A program made the position numbers and the translations under genes. A stretch of DNA of 64,000 nucleotides, taken from assembly GCA_030441535.1 (NCBI GenBank), contig JAUJFZ010000004.1:62001-126000 (forward strand). The letters run 5' to 3'. Source of the DNA: Betaproteobacteria bacterium LSUCC0117. Lineage in GTDB: Bacteria; Pseudomonadota; Gammaproteobacteria; Burkholderiales; Burkholderiaceae_C. Below are positions 37,000-45,955 of this stretch, piece after piece. Each line of letters begins with the position of its first letter. Position 1 is the first letter of the stretch. A model generated the notes under the pieces. It was not told the origin of the DNA and did not search any database. It was given only the letters and a program-made list of their open reading frames with translations.

Positions 37000-37500
37000 T
37001 CAGGCAGGGTTTAGCATCACTGTCGCCACATTCAATGCGGCGGCAAAGCTGACCCAGGCCAGGTAGGGCCACAGCATCCGCGCCGCTTTGCGGTTGTAGG
37101 GTGTGAGGTGGCGGATCAAAAGCCAGATCGACAACCACAGCACTGGCATTTCTAGCAACGCCCATGCCGGTCGTTGCAGATAGAAATAGAGCCAACTCCA
37201 TGCGATGTTGGCTATCGCATTGAATGCCCATAATTGCAGCATCAACCGCCGTCGCTGTGCGGTGGCTAAAGGGTCAGCCGCATGGGTGCGCCAAGCCAGT
37301 ACGCCTGACCAAGCCATCAAGAAAAACAATGTGGTCCATGCCGGACCAAACAAAAAATCTGGCGGTTTGAACCAGGGCTGCTGCAGACCGTAGTACCAGT
37401 CATCCAATATGGTCAGACTACCGCCAATGCTGGCGGTGCCGAACGACAAAACCAATGCGACGAGCCAGTGAATCCGGGGGTGGTTTGCTGTAGAAGTCAT
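37000..37500 (-). CDS. tspO: TspO/MBR family membrane protein
   Basis: A 166-residue protein with five predicted helices and the aromatic-rich motifs of the TspO/peripheral benzodiazepine receptor family: DDWYYGLQQPWFKPPDFLFG, then FLMAWSGVLAW and NIAWSWLYFYLQRP. TspO binds tetrapyrroles and is linked to stress and oxygen response. It stands alone on the minus strand and diverges from an EamA transporter. The 213-base gap between them contains no gene that I can see. Confidence 0.93.
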   Translation of the reverse strand: MTSTANHPRIHWLVALVLSFGTASIGGSLTILDDWYYGLQQPWFKPPDFLFGPAWTTLFFLMAWSGVLAWRTHAADPLATAQRRRLMLQLWAFNAIANIAWSWLYFYLQRPAWALLEMPVLWLSIWLLIRHLTPYNRKAARMLWPYLAWVSFAAALNVATVMLNPA

Positions 37501-37713
37501 GCAGTGGAGCGCTCTGATAGGGTGAAGCCGCTGATGCGGTGTTGTCTATTTTATCGTCCCCATAAAAAGCTGGGTCGAGACGGGCAAAGGGCCTCTCGTG
37601 GCCAGCGCAATACCAATCACGAACACTTGCAACCTAGGTGACAGCATATTTTTACAATCAGTGAAACCCTCCGGATCACATCAAAAGTGTCGTAAAAATT
37701 ACCTGGGCCATAC

Positions 37714-38628
37714 ATGAACGTTAAAGCGGGACACGCCTCCAATGACATCAATACGATCGACTTGCTGCTGATTTTGTTGGTGACGGTATCTTGGGGCTTG
37801 AACTACCCTATCATGAAGTTCGTGGTGACTGATTTCCCGCCACTTACATTTCGAGCATTCACGTTCACTATCGGCTTTGTGTTGTTAGGTGCTTATGCTT
37901 TGTACCAAGGAGACTCGCTGCGCATACCCTCTGGTGAACGGCTTTTGGCTCTGCAGCTCGGTATCCCCAACATGGTCCTGTGGCATGTGGGCCTCATCTA
38001 TGGGGTGTTGCTTTTGAATTCGGGCCGCGCTGCAATCGTGGGATATACGATGCCGGTCTGGGCGCTCATTGCGAGTGTCATCTTCTTCAAGAATACGCTG
38101 ACGACTCGCGGTATCTGGGGGGTGATCTGCTCTTTACTTGCGACCCTTCTATTGGCGCGTGACGAAATGGCGAGTTTTGCGGGGCAACCCATCGGGCTCG
38201 TGGCAACCCTTGGGGCTGCCATGGCCTGGGGGGTCGGCAATGCGATGATGAAGAATTGCAAAATCAGCATATCAAGCACTGCGTTGACGTTTTGGATGTT
38301 GTTGCTGGCGGCTGTTTGCTTTACCGTTTTAGCTACCCTGTTCGAGCGTGACCGCTGGTCCTGGCCCAATTGGCCTCAGTTTGCGGCAATTTTTTACGCG
38401 GGTGCCGTGACGTTTGCCATTTGTTACGTGGCTTGGTTCAAGGTGGCACGGAAGCTAACGCCCGTCACCAGCGGTCTGTCAATCATGTTGGTGCCCATGG
38501 TCGGATTGATGGGCGGCGCTTGGTTTTTGAATGAAACGGTGGGCTGGGCCGACATCGCGGCGTTGGCGCTGATATTGGTCGCGATTGCCATCGTTTTGTT
38601 ACCCGCGCGTCGACGGCAAGCGGTATGA
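37714..38628 (+). CDS. EamA/DMT family transporter
   Basis: This 304-residue protein has ten hydrophobic helices in two EamA repeats, beginning LLLILLVTVSWGLNYPIMKF and with a second repeat from about residue 155 (IGLVATLGAAMAWGVGNAMM). Such drug/metabolite transporters export or import small molecules. Its stop overlaps the ATG of the FAD monooxygenase by four bases, so it may move the substrate or product of that enzyme. Confidence 0.92.
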   Translation: MNVKAGHASNDINTIDLLLILLVTVSWGLNYPIMKFVVTDFPPLTFRAFTFTIGFVLLGAYALYQGDSLRIPSGERLLALQLGIPNMVLWHVGLIYGVLLLNSGRAAIVGYTMPVWALIASVIFFKNTLTTRGIWGVICSLLATLLLARDEMASFAGQPIGLVATLGAAMAWGVGNAMMKNCKISISSTALTFWMLLLAAVCFTVLATLFERDRWSWPNWPQFAAIFYAGAVTFAICYVAWFKVARKLTPVTSGLSIMLVPMVGLMGGAWFLNETVGWADIAALALILVAIAIVLLPARRRQAV

Positions 38629-40277
38629 CGCGGCAGGTTGATGTGCTCATCGCCGGCGGCGGGCCCTGTGGCTTGGTGCTTGCCATTGAGCTGGGGCGAC
38701 GTGGTGTTCGTGTGCTGTTGGTGAACGATCAACTTGAAACCGCATTCAATCCGCAAGCTAATGCCACCCAAGCCCGCACCATGGAGCACTTCAGACGGTT
38801 GGGTTTTGCAGATGAGATCCGCGCTTTGGGACTGCCCCCCGATTACCCGACTGACATCGCTTATTGCACGCGTTACACCGGTTTTGAATTGGCACGGTTC
38901 AAACTGCCATCGGCTAAGGATGCCAAGAGAGTAGTGACTCAACTCAACGGCGCGTGGAGTGCGGCAGAACTTCCGCATCGCGTGTCCCAAAAGTTTGTCG
39001 AGAAGTGTCTCTATCAGAAGGCCAGCGAACTACCCTCTGTCGAGTTGCGCTATGGAACCCGTCTACGTCATTTTGAGGATGTGGGCAACCATGTGACTGC
39101 AACCATTGAAGATCTCCAGTCGGGAGGCATAGAAGCAGTGAGCGCGGCCTATCTGGTCGGGGCCGATGGGCCCCGCAGCATGGTTCGGCAGCAAATGGGG
39201 TGGCGCTATGAGGGGGAGGGGGGCATACCCCGCGACTTCATGGGCGGACGCATGTACGCGATCTATCTGCGCGCCCCTACGTTTTACGAGCGGTGCCCAC
39301 ACCCGCCCGCCTGGATGAATGTGACATTCAACACGGAGCGCCGTGCGTTCATGGCGGCTGTTGACGGTGTGCAAGAGTTCGCATTTCATACGCAGCTAAA
39401 GCCTGGTGAGGACGAAAGTACCTTGACTGACGCCGATGCCAAGGCCCTTTTCTATGAGGCCGTTGGTGCGGAAATACCGATTGAAATATTGGCACGAAGG
39501 GGATGGACTGCAGGTCATTGCTTGGTTGCGTCGGAGTTCCAGCAAGCGCGGGTATTTATCGCTGGCGACGCGGCGCATCTGTTTACACCCACAGGCGGAC
39601 TGGGATACAACACCGCGGTTGAGGATGCGGTTAACCTAGGCTGGAAACTGGCGGCCGTACTGAAAGGCTATGCCGCCGAGTCAGTCCTTGAAACCTATGG
39701 CCTTGAACGCAAGCCTGCGGCCGTGCGTAATACCAACTATGCACGGGGCTTTGCAGACTCTTTGGGCTTGTTCGTACCCGATCCAAGCATTGAGGCCACT
39801 GACCCCACAGGTGAAGAGGTGCGTGCGATTGCAGGGGCTTATCTAGAGGCGCATGGGCGTGCGGAATTCAACATTCCGGGCGTCACATTTGGTACGCGCT
39901 ACGACGCCTCGCCGCTGGTCTTGTCGACGGGTGAATCACCGCCGCCCGACCAAGCCAACCACTATGAACAAACGGCGATACCGGGCGGTCGGGCGCCACA
40001 CCTATGGTTGCCCGATGGCACATCGATTTACGACCACTTTGGATTCGATTGGACATTGATTCACTTCGGTTTATCGCAAGACACGTTAGCCTCATGGTCA
40101 GAGCAGGCTGCTTCACGGGGTTTACCGCTGAGTCTTTATCGCAGCGATTCCACCGAGGCCGAAGCGTTATACGGCGCCGATTGGGTGCTCATTCGTCCTG
40201 ATCAAGTCGTTGCAGCACGTGGCACGCGTGATGCCTCATCCGCACACTTACTTTCCTACTTGCTCGGACAGGTCTAA
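38625..40277 (+). CDS. FAD-dependent monooxygenase (class A, phenol/3-hydroxyphenylpropionate hydroxylase type)
   Basis: A 550-residue flavoprotein with the dinucleotide fold VDVLIAGGGPCGLVLAIEL at the N-terminus, the DG motif YLVGADGPRSMVRQQMG and the GD motif VFIAGDAAHLFTPTGGLGYN. Its length and C-terminal thioredoxin-like extension match the MhpA/TfdB/PheA group, which hydroxylates aromatic rings with NAD(P)H. It is coupled to the EamA transporter upstream and meets the cyclase gene tail to tail with a four-base overlap. The exact substrate is not predictable. Confidence 0.9.
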   Translation: MTRQVDVLIAGGGPCGLVLAIELGRRGVRVLLVNDQLETAFNPQANATQARTMEHFRRLGFADEIRALGLPPDYPTDIAYCTRYTGFELARFKLPSAKDAKRVVTQLNGAWSAAELPHRVSQKFVEKCLYQKASELPSVELRYGTRLRHFEDVGNHVTATIEDLQSGGIEAVSAAYLVGADGPRSMVRQQMGWRYEGEGGIPRDFMGGRMYAIYLRAPTFYERCPHPPAWMNVTFNTERRAFMAAVDGVQEFAFHTQLKPGEDESTLTDADAKALFYEAVGAEIPIEILARRGWTAGHCLVASEFQQARVFIAGDAAHLFTPTGGLGYNTAVEDAVNLGWKLAAVLKGYAAESVLETYGLERKPAAVRNTNYARGFADSLGLFVPDPSIEATDPTGEEVRAIAGAYLEAHGRAEFNIPGVTFGTRYDASPLVLSTGESPPPDQANHYEQTAIPGGRAPHLWLPDGTSIYDHFGFDWTLIHFGLSQDTLASWSEQAASRGLPLSLYRSDSTEAEALYGADWVLIRPDQVVAARGTRDASSAHLLSYLLGQV

Positions 40278-41071
40278 AACAAAGCGTCGTCAAAAATAGC
40301 GACGGCGCGTGTCCATCCGGCTGATGCACCACGAATTTTGTGTGGAAAGCACGAGATATAAAAACCACTGGGGGGTAGCACCTCAAGGTTGTGCAGTTTC
40401 TCGATATGGCAGTAGCCGATGTCACGCCCGGCCTTGTGCCCCTCCCAAATCAAAGACGCATCGTGGCTAGTCTTGTACTTCTCCGCGGTGTAAACAAATG
40501 GGGCATCCCAACTCCAGGCGTCGGTCCCGGTGAGACGCACGCCGCGCTCAAGCAAGTACATAGTGGCGTCGTAGCCCATGCCACAACCTGACGCAACATA
40601 GTTGTCTTTGCCGTATTGCTGGCCTGCTCGTGTGTTGACAACCACGATTTCGAGCGGTTGCAGCGTGTGTCCAATTCGCAAGAGTTCGGCCTCAACCTCT
40701 TCGGCGGTAACAACATGTCCATCGGGTAAGTGTCTAAAGTCCAGCTTCACACCCGGTTGGAAACACCACTCAAGGGGCACTTCATCGATTGCGATCGCAG
40801 GCTTTTTTGAACCCAGCGCCTTGTCCATCGTTGAGTGGAAGTGATAGGGCGCATCGAGGTGCGTACCGTTATGGGTGCACAGTTGCACCATTTCTACAGC
40901 CCAGCCTTCGCCGTCAGGTAGGTCCTCTTTCTGCAAGCCGGGGAAGAAAGGTTCAATCTGAGAGAAACTGTCTTCGTGTGTAAAGTATTCGATCTTTGGG
41001 GCAAATGCAGGTGGATCGGACACCACATCATTTTCCAGATAGATCGATAAATCGACAAAGCGGCGTGACAT
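40274..41071 (-). CDS. Cyclase family protein (kynurenine-formamidase-like metal hydrolase)
   Basis: A 265-residue protein with the family metal-binding motif HNGTHLDAPYHF (HxGTHxDxPxHF) and a later histidine/glutamate region (GYCHIEKLHNLEVLPPSGF). Members hydrolyse N-formyl or cyclic amides and esters, as in KynB or isatin hydrolase. It is the last of three minus-strand genes that diverge from the transporter-Mo-hydroxylase operon. A ring-opening or deformylation step in heterocycle degradation would fit. Confidence 0.9.
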   Translation of the reverse strand: MSRRFVDLSIYLENDVVSDPPAFAPKIEYFTHEDSFSQIEPFFPGLQKEDLPDGEGWAVEMVQLCTHNGTHLDAPYHFHSTMDKALGSKKPAIAIDEVPLEWCFQPGVKLDFRHLPDGHVVTAEEVEAELLRIGHTLQPLEIVVVNTRAGQQYGKDNYVASGCGMGYDATMYLLERGVRLTGTDAWSWDAPFVYTAEKYKTSHDASLIWEGHKAGRDIGYCHIEKLHNLEVLPPSGFYISCFPHKIRGASAGWTRAVAIFDDALF

Positions 41072-41080
41072 AAGCGCTCC

Positions 41081-41626
41081 TCAGTGCTCGGGGGTAATTT
41101 TGAGTGCCACCAGAATTCTGGCCACCATGTTGTACGTCGCAAATGCGGTAGTCAACTCAACAATTTCGGTGGTCGAGAATTTGGTTTTTAACCCGTCGAA
41201 CAACGAATCGTCAACTTGTACCTGCATCGTCATTTGCGCTGCGTATTGAATGACCAACCCCTCGAGTTCACCCAGCGCAGCGTGCTTTTGCGGCAGGCAA
41301 GCGTTGGTCTCAGCGATTAAGTTAAGTGCATCCAACTCCGCCTGTGTCCCTCCAGCCTTCAGGAAATCGGGCGCGTGGTGGTGATACTCGTAGGTCGCAC
41401 CCGTTAACAAGGCGACAGTGCAGATGCCCAGTTCGCGAAGTTTCCAGCTCGTGGGTAGATTGGATCTCACAGCGCCAACGTACTGGTTCCACCCCCGCGC
41501 GACCGGTTCGCTCCAAAGGAGCGCCTTGTCCAGGTTGATCAGTGCACCGCCCCGTCTATTCAGAATGCTTTGGAGCAGCTCATCCGGAATAGGGTGCTGC
41601 GCAGGTGTCCATTCAGGTATTCGCAT
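41081..41626 (-). CDS. Carboxymuconolactone decarboxylase / AhpD-like family protein
   Basis: This 181-residue helical protein starts MRIPEWTPAQHPIP and contains the CMD-type segment SWKLRELGICTVALLTGATY. The usual redox CxxxH of AhpD is absent: the position reads YEYHHHAPDF, with no cysteine. It could be a decarboxylase or accessory protein. It sits 9 bases before the cyclase gene and is probably co-transcribed with it. Confidence 0.82.
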   Translation of the reverse strand: MRIPEWTPAQHPIPDELLQSILNRRGGALINLDKALLWSEPVARGWNQYVGAVRSNLPTSWKLRELGICTVALLTGATYEYHHHAPDFLKAGGTQAELDALNLIAETNACLPQKHAALGELEGLVIQYAAQMTMQVQVDDSLFDGLKTKFSTTEIVELTTAFATYNMVARILVALKITPEH

Positions 41627-41646
41627 CGCCGTTCTCCTGAGCTTCG

Positions 41647-42075
41647 TTAAGAACTCGACAAGCCAACCGCCGTCACGCCGACGATGCAAACCGCCTCGTC
41701 CTGGTCCCCGGTGCCGCCACTGGCACCGATAGCACCGAGAATCTGTCCATCCTTACCCTTTACAAGAACGGCGCCGGTTTGTGGCAAGAAGCGACCATTC
41801 GAAGTGGCCGAAAGGGAGACGAAAAAATTGGGGTTGTCTTTAGCTCGTTCGCCGAGCGTTCGGCTCGAAACACCCATGCCAACGGCACCCCACGCTTTCG
41901 CGCGTGCGATGTCAAACCGAAACATGCTTGCACCATCCTCGCGGGCATATGCAATTAAGTCGCCCGCATCGTCAAGCACAGCGAATCCCATTGGCGGAAA
42001 TTGCTGCGCCTTGCGCTCGGTAATGGCGGACGCAATGATGTCTTGCGCTTGCGAAAGTGAGAGCTTTTGTGTCAT
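41647..42075 (-). CDS. GlcG/HbpS family heme-binding-like protein
   Basis: A 142-residue protein from the ATG at 42075 (MTQKLSLSQAQDIIA). It has the GlcG/HbpS features MGFAVLDDAGDLIAYARED and ARAKAWGAVGMGVSSR, and the glycine-rich GAIGASGGTGDQDEAV at the end. The family is often found in catabolic operons for glycolate and diols, and its biochemical role is uncertain. It is first in the minus-strand trio and shares its promoter region with the plus-strand operon. Confidence 0.88.
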   Translation of the reverse strand: MTQKLSLSQAQDIIASAITERKAQQFPPMGFAVLDDAGDLIAYAREDGASMFRFDIARAKAWGAVGMGVSSRTLGERAKDNPNFFVSLSATSNGRFLPQTGAVLVKGKDGQILGAIGASGGTGDQDEAVCIVGVTAVGLSSS

Positions 42076-42170
42076 GGGTTTTCCTCGGTTGAAACAATTT
42101 AAATGTGGGTGTAAATTTCTCACGTTTACGTCCCGCTGGTGTCACGAACGTGTCTGAAACGGCATGTTTT

Positions 42171-42209
42171 GTTATTGATCGATTGATTATTAGTGGTTTG
42201 CCCTAATAA
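42171..42209. promoter_or_regulatory. Candidate operator in the divergent HbpS / VOC promoter region
   Basis: GTTATTGATCGATTGAT (42171-42187) matches 16 of 17 bases of a motif on the other strand at 55886-55902. It is overlapped by an inverted repeat, TTATTAG (42187-42193) and CTAATAA (42203-42209), with a nine-base spacer. The region separates two divergent operons, HbpS-CMD-cyclase and VOC-LIV-Mo-hydroxylase. It is likely the binding site of a shared regulator, perhaps the TetR protein encoded at 57.3-58.0 kb. Confidence 0.5.
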
Positions 42210-42271
42210 GACGTGCGGTGTAAATCGTTCAAGATTAAATAGGACAAGACACAGGACTGACCGCACCAAAC

Positions 42272-42733
42272 ATGCCACTCGCCTCGATCAATCACTACCT
42301 CATCAGGTCGAATGACATCGAGGCATCGCGTGCGTTCTACGAGGGGGTTTTGGGGATGGCGCAAGTGCCCCGACCTAATTTCCCGTTCCCCGGTTATTGG
42401 CTCGGAGTGGGTGCCGAGGCACAGGTGCATTTGGCGCCCCACGAAGTGGACAACGCGTCGCTGTATTTCATCGGCTCGCCCCCCAATGCCGCAAAAGACA
42501 ACAGCGGCGTGATTGATCACGTCGCTTTTCTGGCGCACGAGCCTCAGGCTTTTATTGCGCACCTCAATACATTGGACGTTCCTTACCGCCCGCGCTACCT
42601 CGCTGACTCGCGGTTGTTTCAGCTTTTTGTTAAGGATCCCGATGGGGTCACGATTGAATTGAACTTCTTTGACGTCGACGGTAATTTTGAATGGAGTGGT
42701 GAAGACTACAACAAGATGCCGAGCGTTGTTTAG
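42272..42733 (+). CDS. VOC family protein (single-domain glyoxalase/dioxygenase fold)
   Basis: This 153-residue protein has one VOC module. Likely metal ligands are His8 (SINHYLIRS), the histidine in GVIDHVAFLAHE and the glutamate in DPDGVTIELNFF. It resembles small catechol-dioxygenase-like and lyase/isomerase members of the vicinal oxygen chelate group. It opens the plus-strand operon ahead of the third LIV-type transporter. Confidence 0.87.
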   Translation: MPLASINHYLIRSNDIEASRAFYEGVLGMAQVPRPNFPFPGYWLGVGAEAQVHLAPHEVDNASLYFIGSPPNAAKDNSGVIDHVAFLAHEPQAFIAHLNTLDVPYRPRYLADSRLFQLFVKDPDGVTIELNFFDVDGNFEWSGEDYNKMPSVV

Positions 42734-42813
42734 TGTTTCTGGTGTGTCAGGTTTTGAGCCGTCGCCTGATGCTTCTTAGTGTGTGAAGTCGGACTCGCAA
42801 AAAGGAGACAAAC

Positions 42814-44070
42814 ATGGACATGATTCGTCGAAAACTACTCGGGGCCGCATCAGCCGTTGCGCTGGTTGCGGGTCTGGCAACAGGCGGAAACGCGCTGGCT
42901 GCCGACCCCATCAAAATTGGCATGAGCATGCCGCAAACCGGGGGACTTGGTGGCGGCGGAAAGGCTGCGCTGCTCGCCCTCAGAATGTGGGTAGAGGATG
43001 TCAATGCCAAGGGTGGCCTATTGGGCCGGAAGGTCGAGTTCATCTACTACGATGACCAAAGCAACCCCGCTAACACCCCGGGAATCTACACCAAGCTGTT
43101 AGATGTGGATAAGGTCGATTTGTTGATTGCACCCTACGCCACAGGACCCACGGCCCCGATCATGCCGCTGGTTAAGCAACGTCAAAAGCTGTTGATGGGT
43201 AACTTCTCGTTCCAAGTCAATGCTAAGACCAAGCACGACATGTGGTTTAACAATTCACCTTGGAACACCGCTGAGGGATGGGCCAAGGGTTTCATGGAAG
43301 CGGGTAAAGCCTCAGGCGCGAAGACTGTCGCGATTTTGGCTGAAGATGGTGAGTTCGCGCAAAACTTGGCGGATGGTGCGCGGCCTTACTTCAAGAACTT
43401 AGGCTTGGATGTGGTTTACGACCAGAACTATCCACCGACTACAAAAGACTTTTCGTCTTTGGTACGGTCGATTCGCGCTTCTAAGGCTGAGATAGTCTTT
43501 ATCGCGTCCTACCCCGGTGCTTCCGCTGCGATCGTGAACTCGATTGCGGAGATTGGCCTGGGCTCGCAGGTGAAGATCGTCGGTGGTGCCATGGTGGGTC
43601 TGCAATTCACGCCGATTGCAGTGAACTTGGGCAGCAAGTTGAACGGTATCACCAACTACCACGTGTATGTGCCTGGCATGCCGCTTCCCGGTGTGGAAGC
43701 GTTCCTGAAGCGCTACACCCCGCGCGCAAAGGCGGAGAAGATTGACGAGTTGGGTTACTACTTGCCGCCCTTTAACTACGCTATCGGTGAGATGCTGGAG
43801 CAGGCCATCAACGCAACGAAGAGCATTGACGACCGCAAGCTGGCTGACTATTTCCGTAAAAACGAAATGCAGACGATTGTGGGCCCTGTGCGCTTTGATG
43901 AGAATGGTGAGCGAGCCAACGTTCGCTTGGTTACGGCCCAATTCCGTGGCATCAAGGACAAAGACCAAGAGCAGTTCCGCAGCCCAACCAAACAGGTTGT
44001 GTTGTCGCCAGCTGCCGATAAGACGGGCGAGTTCATCTTCCCTTACTCGAAAGCAGCTGACGCAAAGTAA
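42814..44070 (+). CDS. LIV-type ABC transporter substrate-binding protein, third transporter
   Basis: A 418-residue periplasmic protein with signal peptide MDMIRRKLLGAASAVALVAG ending ALAADP, preceded by AAGGAGACAAAC. The mature domain starts IKIGMSMPQTGGLGGGGKAA, the amide/branched-chain amino acid-type periplasmic-binding fold. The gene cluster it belongs to continues into a molybdenum hydroxylase and ring-cleavage enzymes, so its ligand is probably an aromatic or heterocyclic acid. Relatives in soil bacteria bind aromatic acids. Confidence 0.92.
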   Translation: MDMIRRKLLGAASAVALVAGLATGGNALAADPIKIGMSMPQTGGLGGGGKAALLALRMWVEDVNAKGGLLGRKVEFIYYDDQSNPANTPGIYTKLLDVDKVDLLIAPYATGPTAPIMPLVKQRQKLLMGNFSFQVNAKTKHDMWFNNSPWNTAEGWAKGFMEAGKASGAKTVAILAEDGEFAQNLADGARPYFKNLGLDVVYDQNYPPTTKDFSSLVRSIRASKAEIVFIASYPGASAAIVNSIAEIGLGSQVKIVGGAMVGLQFTPIAVNLGSKLNGITNYHVYVPGMPLPGVEAFLKRYTPRAKAEKIDELGYYLPPFNYAIGEMLEQAINATKSIDDRKLADYFRKNEMQTIVGPVRFDENGERANVRLVTAQFRGIKDKDQEQFRSPTKQVVLSPAADKTGEFIFPYSKAADAK

Positions 44071-44094
44071 GCGTATTTCGTGACCTTTGACTCC

Positions 44095-44122
44095 TGTCGG
44101 GGGTGGTTTACCACCCCCGACA
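44095..44122 (+). terminator. Perfect 12-bp hairpin with T tract after the third binding-protein gene
   Basis: TGTCGGGGGTGG (44095-44106) pairs perfectly with CCACCCCCGACA (44111-44122) around a TTTA loop and is followed by AGTTTT. This is a good intrinsic terminator in a 70-base gap before the LivH gene. It probably acts as a partial terminator so that permease and enzyme genes are expressed less than the binding protein. Confidence 0.82.
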
Positions 44123-44140
44123 AGTTTTGATTGAAAAATA

Positions 44141-45016
44141 ATGTTCTTCTCTTTTGAACTTCTGTTTGAAGCCGTGTTATTCGGCCTGCTGCTGGGCTGT
44201 TTCTATGCGGCCGTCAGTTTGGGGCTCTCCGTTGCTTTTGGCTTGCTGGACGTGCCGCACGTGGCACACCCCGCCTTACTGATCGTCGGCTCCTACGGTG
44301 CCTACATGCTGGGCGGCTGGGGCATTGACCCCCTTGTTTCCGGCTTCTTGCTCATGCCCGTCTTCTTTCTGGTGGGGATGTTGCTGTATCGGTTTTATTA
44401 CGAGACGTTTGAAAGCCGCGGCAGTGCTGCTGGTGTCAACGGCTTGGCTTTTTTCTTTGGCATCGCCTTCATCATCGAGGTGTTGCTAGTCGTCGCCTTT
44501 GGTGTTGATCAACGATCCGCCGAGGCAGACTACATCGGCGAGAGCTTGCGATTGGGTGATCTCAGATTGCCATACCGTTTGTTGGTTGCTGCGGGTGTGG
44601 CACTCGTACTCACGGTCGTTCTCACGCAGTTTTTCTCCAAGACATTCGTTGGTCGCGCGATCAAGGCGGTTGGCCAAGATGAGGGTGCCTTGAGGTTGAT
44701 GGGGGCGGACCCTGTACGCATCAAACAATTGGCGTTCGGTATCGCCACTTCGGTCAATGCGCTTGCGGGAGCCATGTTGATTATCGTGAGCCCAGTGGAG
44801 CCAACGATGGACCGGATTTACATCGGTCGTACGTTCTGTGTTGTCGTGCTGGCCGGCATGGGCAGTATGAGCGGCACCTTAGTTGCTGGACTGGTTCTCG
44901 GGATCACAGAGTCGATCGTATTGACCCTCTTCGGTGCCTCTTGGGCAACAGCGGTTGCCTTTGGCCTCTTGCTCCTCATGCTTGGATTACGCCCACAGGG
45001 CCTCTTTGGTAGGTAA
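44141..45016 (+). CDS. LIV-type ABC transporter permease (LivH-like), third transporter
   Basis: This 291-residue permease has FYAAVSLGLSVAFGLLDVPH, a variant of the LivH N-terminal motif, and the coupling helix GRAIKAVGQDEGALRLMGAD. The C-terminus LGLRPQGLFGR is typical. No strong ribosome-binding site is visible before the ATG. LivM-like follows after six bases. Confidence 0.93.
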   Translation: MFFSFELLFEAVLFGLLLGCFYAAVSLGLSVAFGLLDVPHVAHPALLIVGSYGAYMLGGWGIDPLVSGFLLMPVFFLVGMLLYRFYYETFESRGSAAGVNGLAFFFGIAFIIEVLLVVAFGVDQRSAEADYIGESLRLGDLRLPYRLLVAAGVALVLTVVLTQFFSKTFVGRAIKAVGQDEGALRLMGADPVRIKQLAFGIATSVNALAGAMLIIVSPVEPTMDRIYIGRTFCVVVLAGMGSMSGTLVAGLVLGITESIVLTLFGASWATAVAFGLLLLMLGLRPQGLFGR

Positions 45017-45022
45017 GGCATC

Positions 45023-45955
45023 ATGAAATTTTGGATTGTTTCGGCCTTGGCCATCGTTGCGGCGATTGCGCTGGCGCTCTCTGGTGCTAACGAATACCTG
45101 TTTTTCGCCGGCTTCGTCGTTTTGCAGGCAGTCGTTCTAGCGACCGGATGGAATATTTTGGGTGGCTATGCGGGTTATGTAAATTTCGGTGTACCGGGGT
45201 TCGTGGGCGTCGGCGCATACACCGCGCTGGCCATGCATCTGTTGTGGGAAGCGCCCCTGCTATTCCAGATCATTGCGGGTGCCGCTCTCGCTGGTTTACT
45301 CGGCCTCGGCGTCGGTCTGTTGACGCTGCGGTTGAGGGGGATTTTCTTCTCCATTTCAACGATTGCGGTGGTCTTCATTCTTGAGGCCATCGTGATGAAC
45401 TCACGCTTTCTTGGCGGTGCGACGGGTATTCAGCTGACTCGTCCGAATGAGGTCTTATTTTTCGATTCATACACCCGCACGTTGTTTGTCATGATGGCGT
45501 TCATGGCTGTGATTGCGCTGTCGATTGCACGCTATGTTCAAGACTCGCACATCGGACAAGGCTTGCGCGCGGTTCGAGATTCGGAAGAGGCTGCTGATTG
45601 CTCTGGCGTACCAACACTCAAACTGAAGCTGATTGCCTGTGCGATCTCTGGTGCGCTACTCGGGGTCGCGGGTGCCCCCATGCCGATGTACCTCAGTTAC
45701 GTTGAACCCTTGTCGACTTTTAACTTGCACTACGCCGTTATCGCGTTGGCGATGCCAATTATTGGCGGGACCTCACACTGGTTGGGACCGTTGATTGGTG
45801 CGTTGATTCTGGGCACCCTGCAGCAGATTGTTACGGTCACGGTTTCAAGTGAACTGAATGTGTTGGTGGTTGGTGTCTTGTTGGTTGTCTTCGTTGTAGC
45901 TGCGCCTGATGGCGTCATTGGATTGGTGAAAAAATGGAAAACATCCTCGAAGTAA
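45023..45955 (+). CDS. LIV-type ABC transporter permease (LivM-like), third transporter
   Basis: A 310-residue permease containing NILGGYAGYVNFGVPGFVGV and the coupling loop GQGLRAVRDSEEAADCSGVP. It has about nine hydrophobic segments. Its last 22 bases overlap the start of the LivG-like gene, an unusually long but plausible overlap because the LivG start ATGGAAAACATCCTCGAAGT gives a canonical N-terminus. Confidence 0.93.
   Translation: MKFWIVSALAIVAAIALALSGANEYLFFAGFVVLQAVVLATGWNILGGYAGYVNFGVPGFVGVGAYTALAMHLLWEAPLLFQIIAGAALAGLLGLGVGLLTLRLRGIFFSISTIAVVFILEAIVMNSRFLGGATGIQLTRPNEVLFFDSYTRTLFVMMAFMAVIALSIARYVQDSHIGQGLRAVRDSEEAADCSGVPTLKLKLIACAISGALLGVAGAPMPMYLSYVEPLSTFNLHYAVIALAMPIIGGTSHWLGPLIGALILGTLQQIVTVTVSSELNVLVVGVLLVVFVVAAPDGVIGLVKKWKTSSK

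Noticed and set aside
36887..37231. 114-codon minus-strand open frame
   Set aside because: It overlaps the tspO 3' half in another frame and shows no recognisable domain or convincing translation start.
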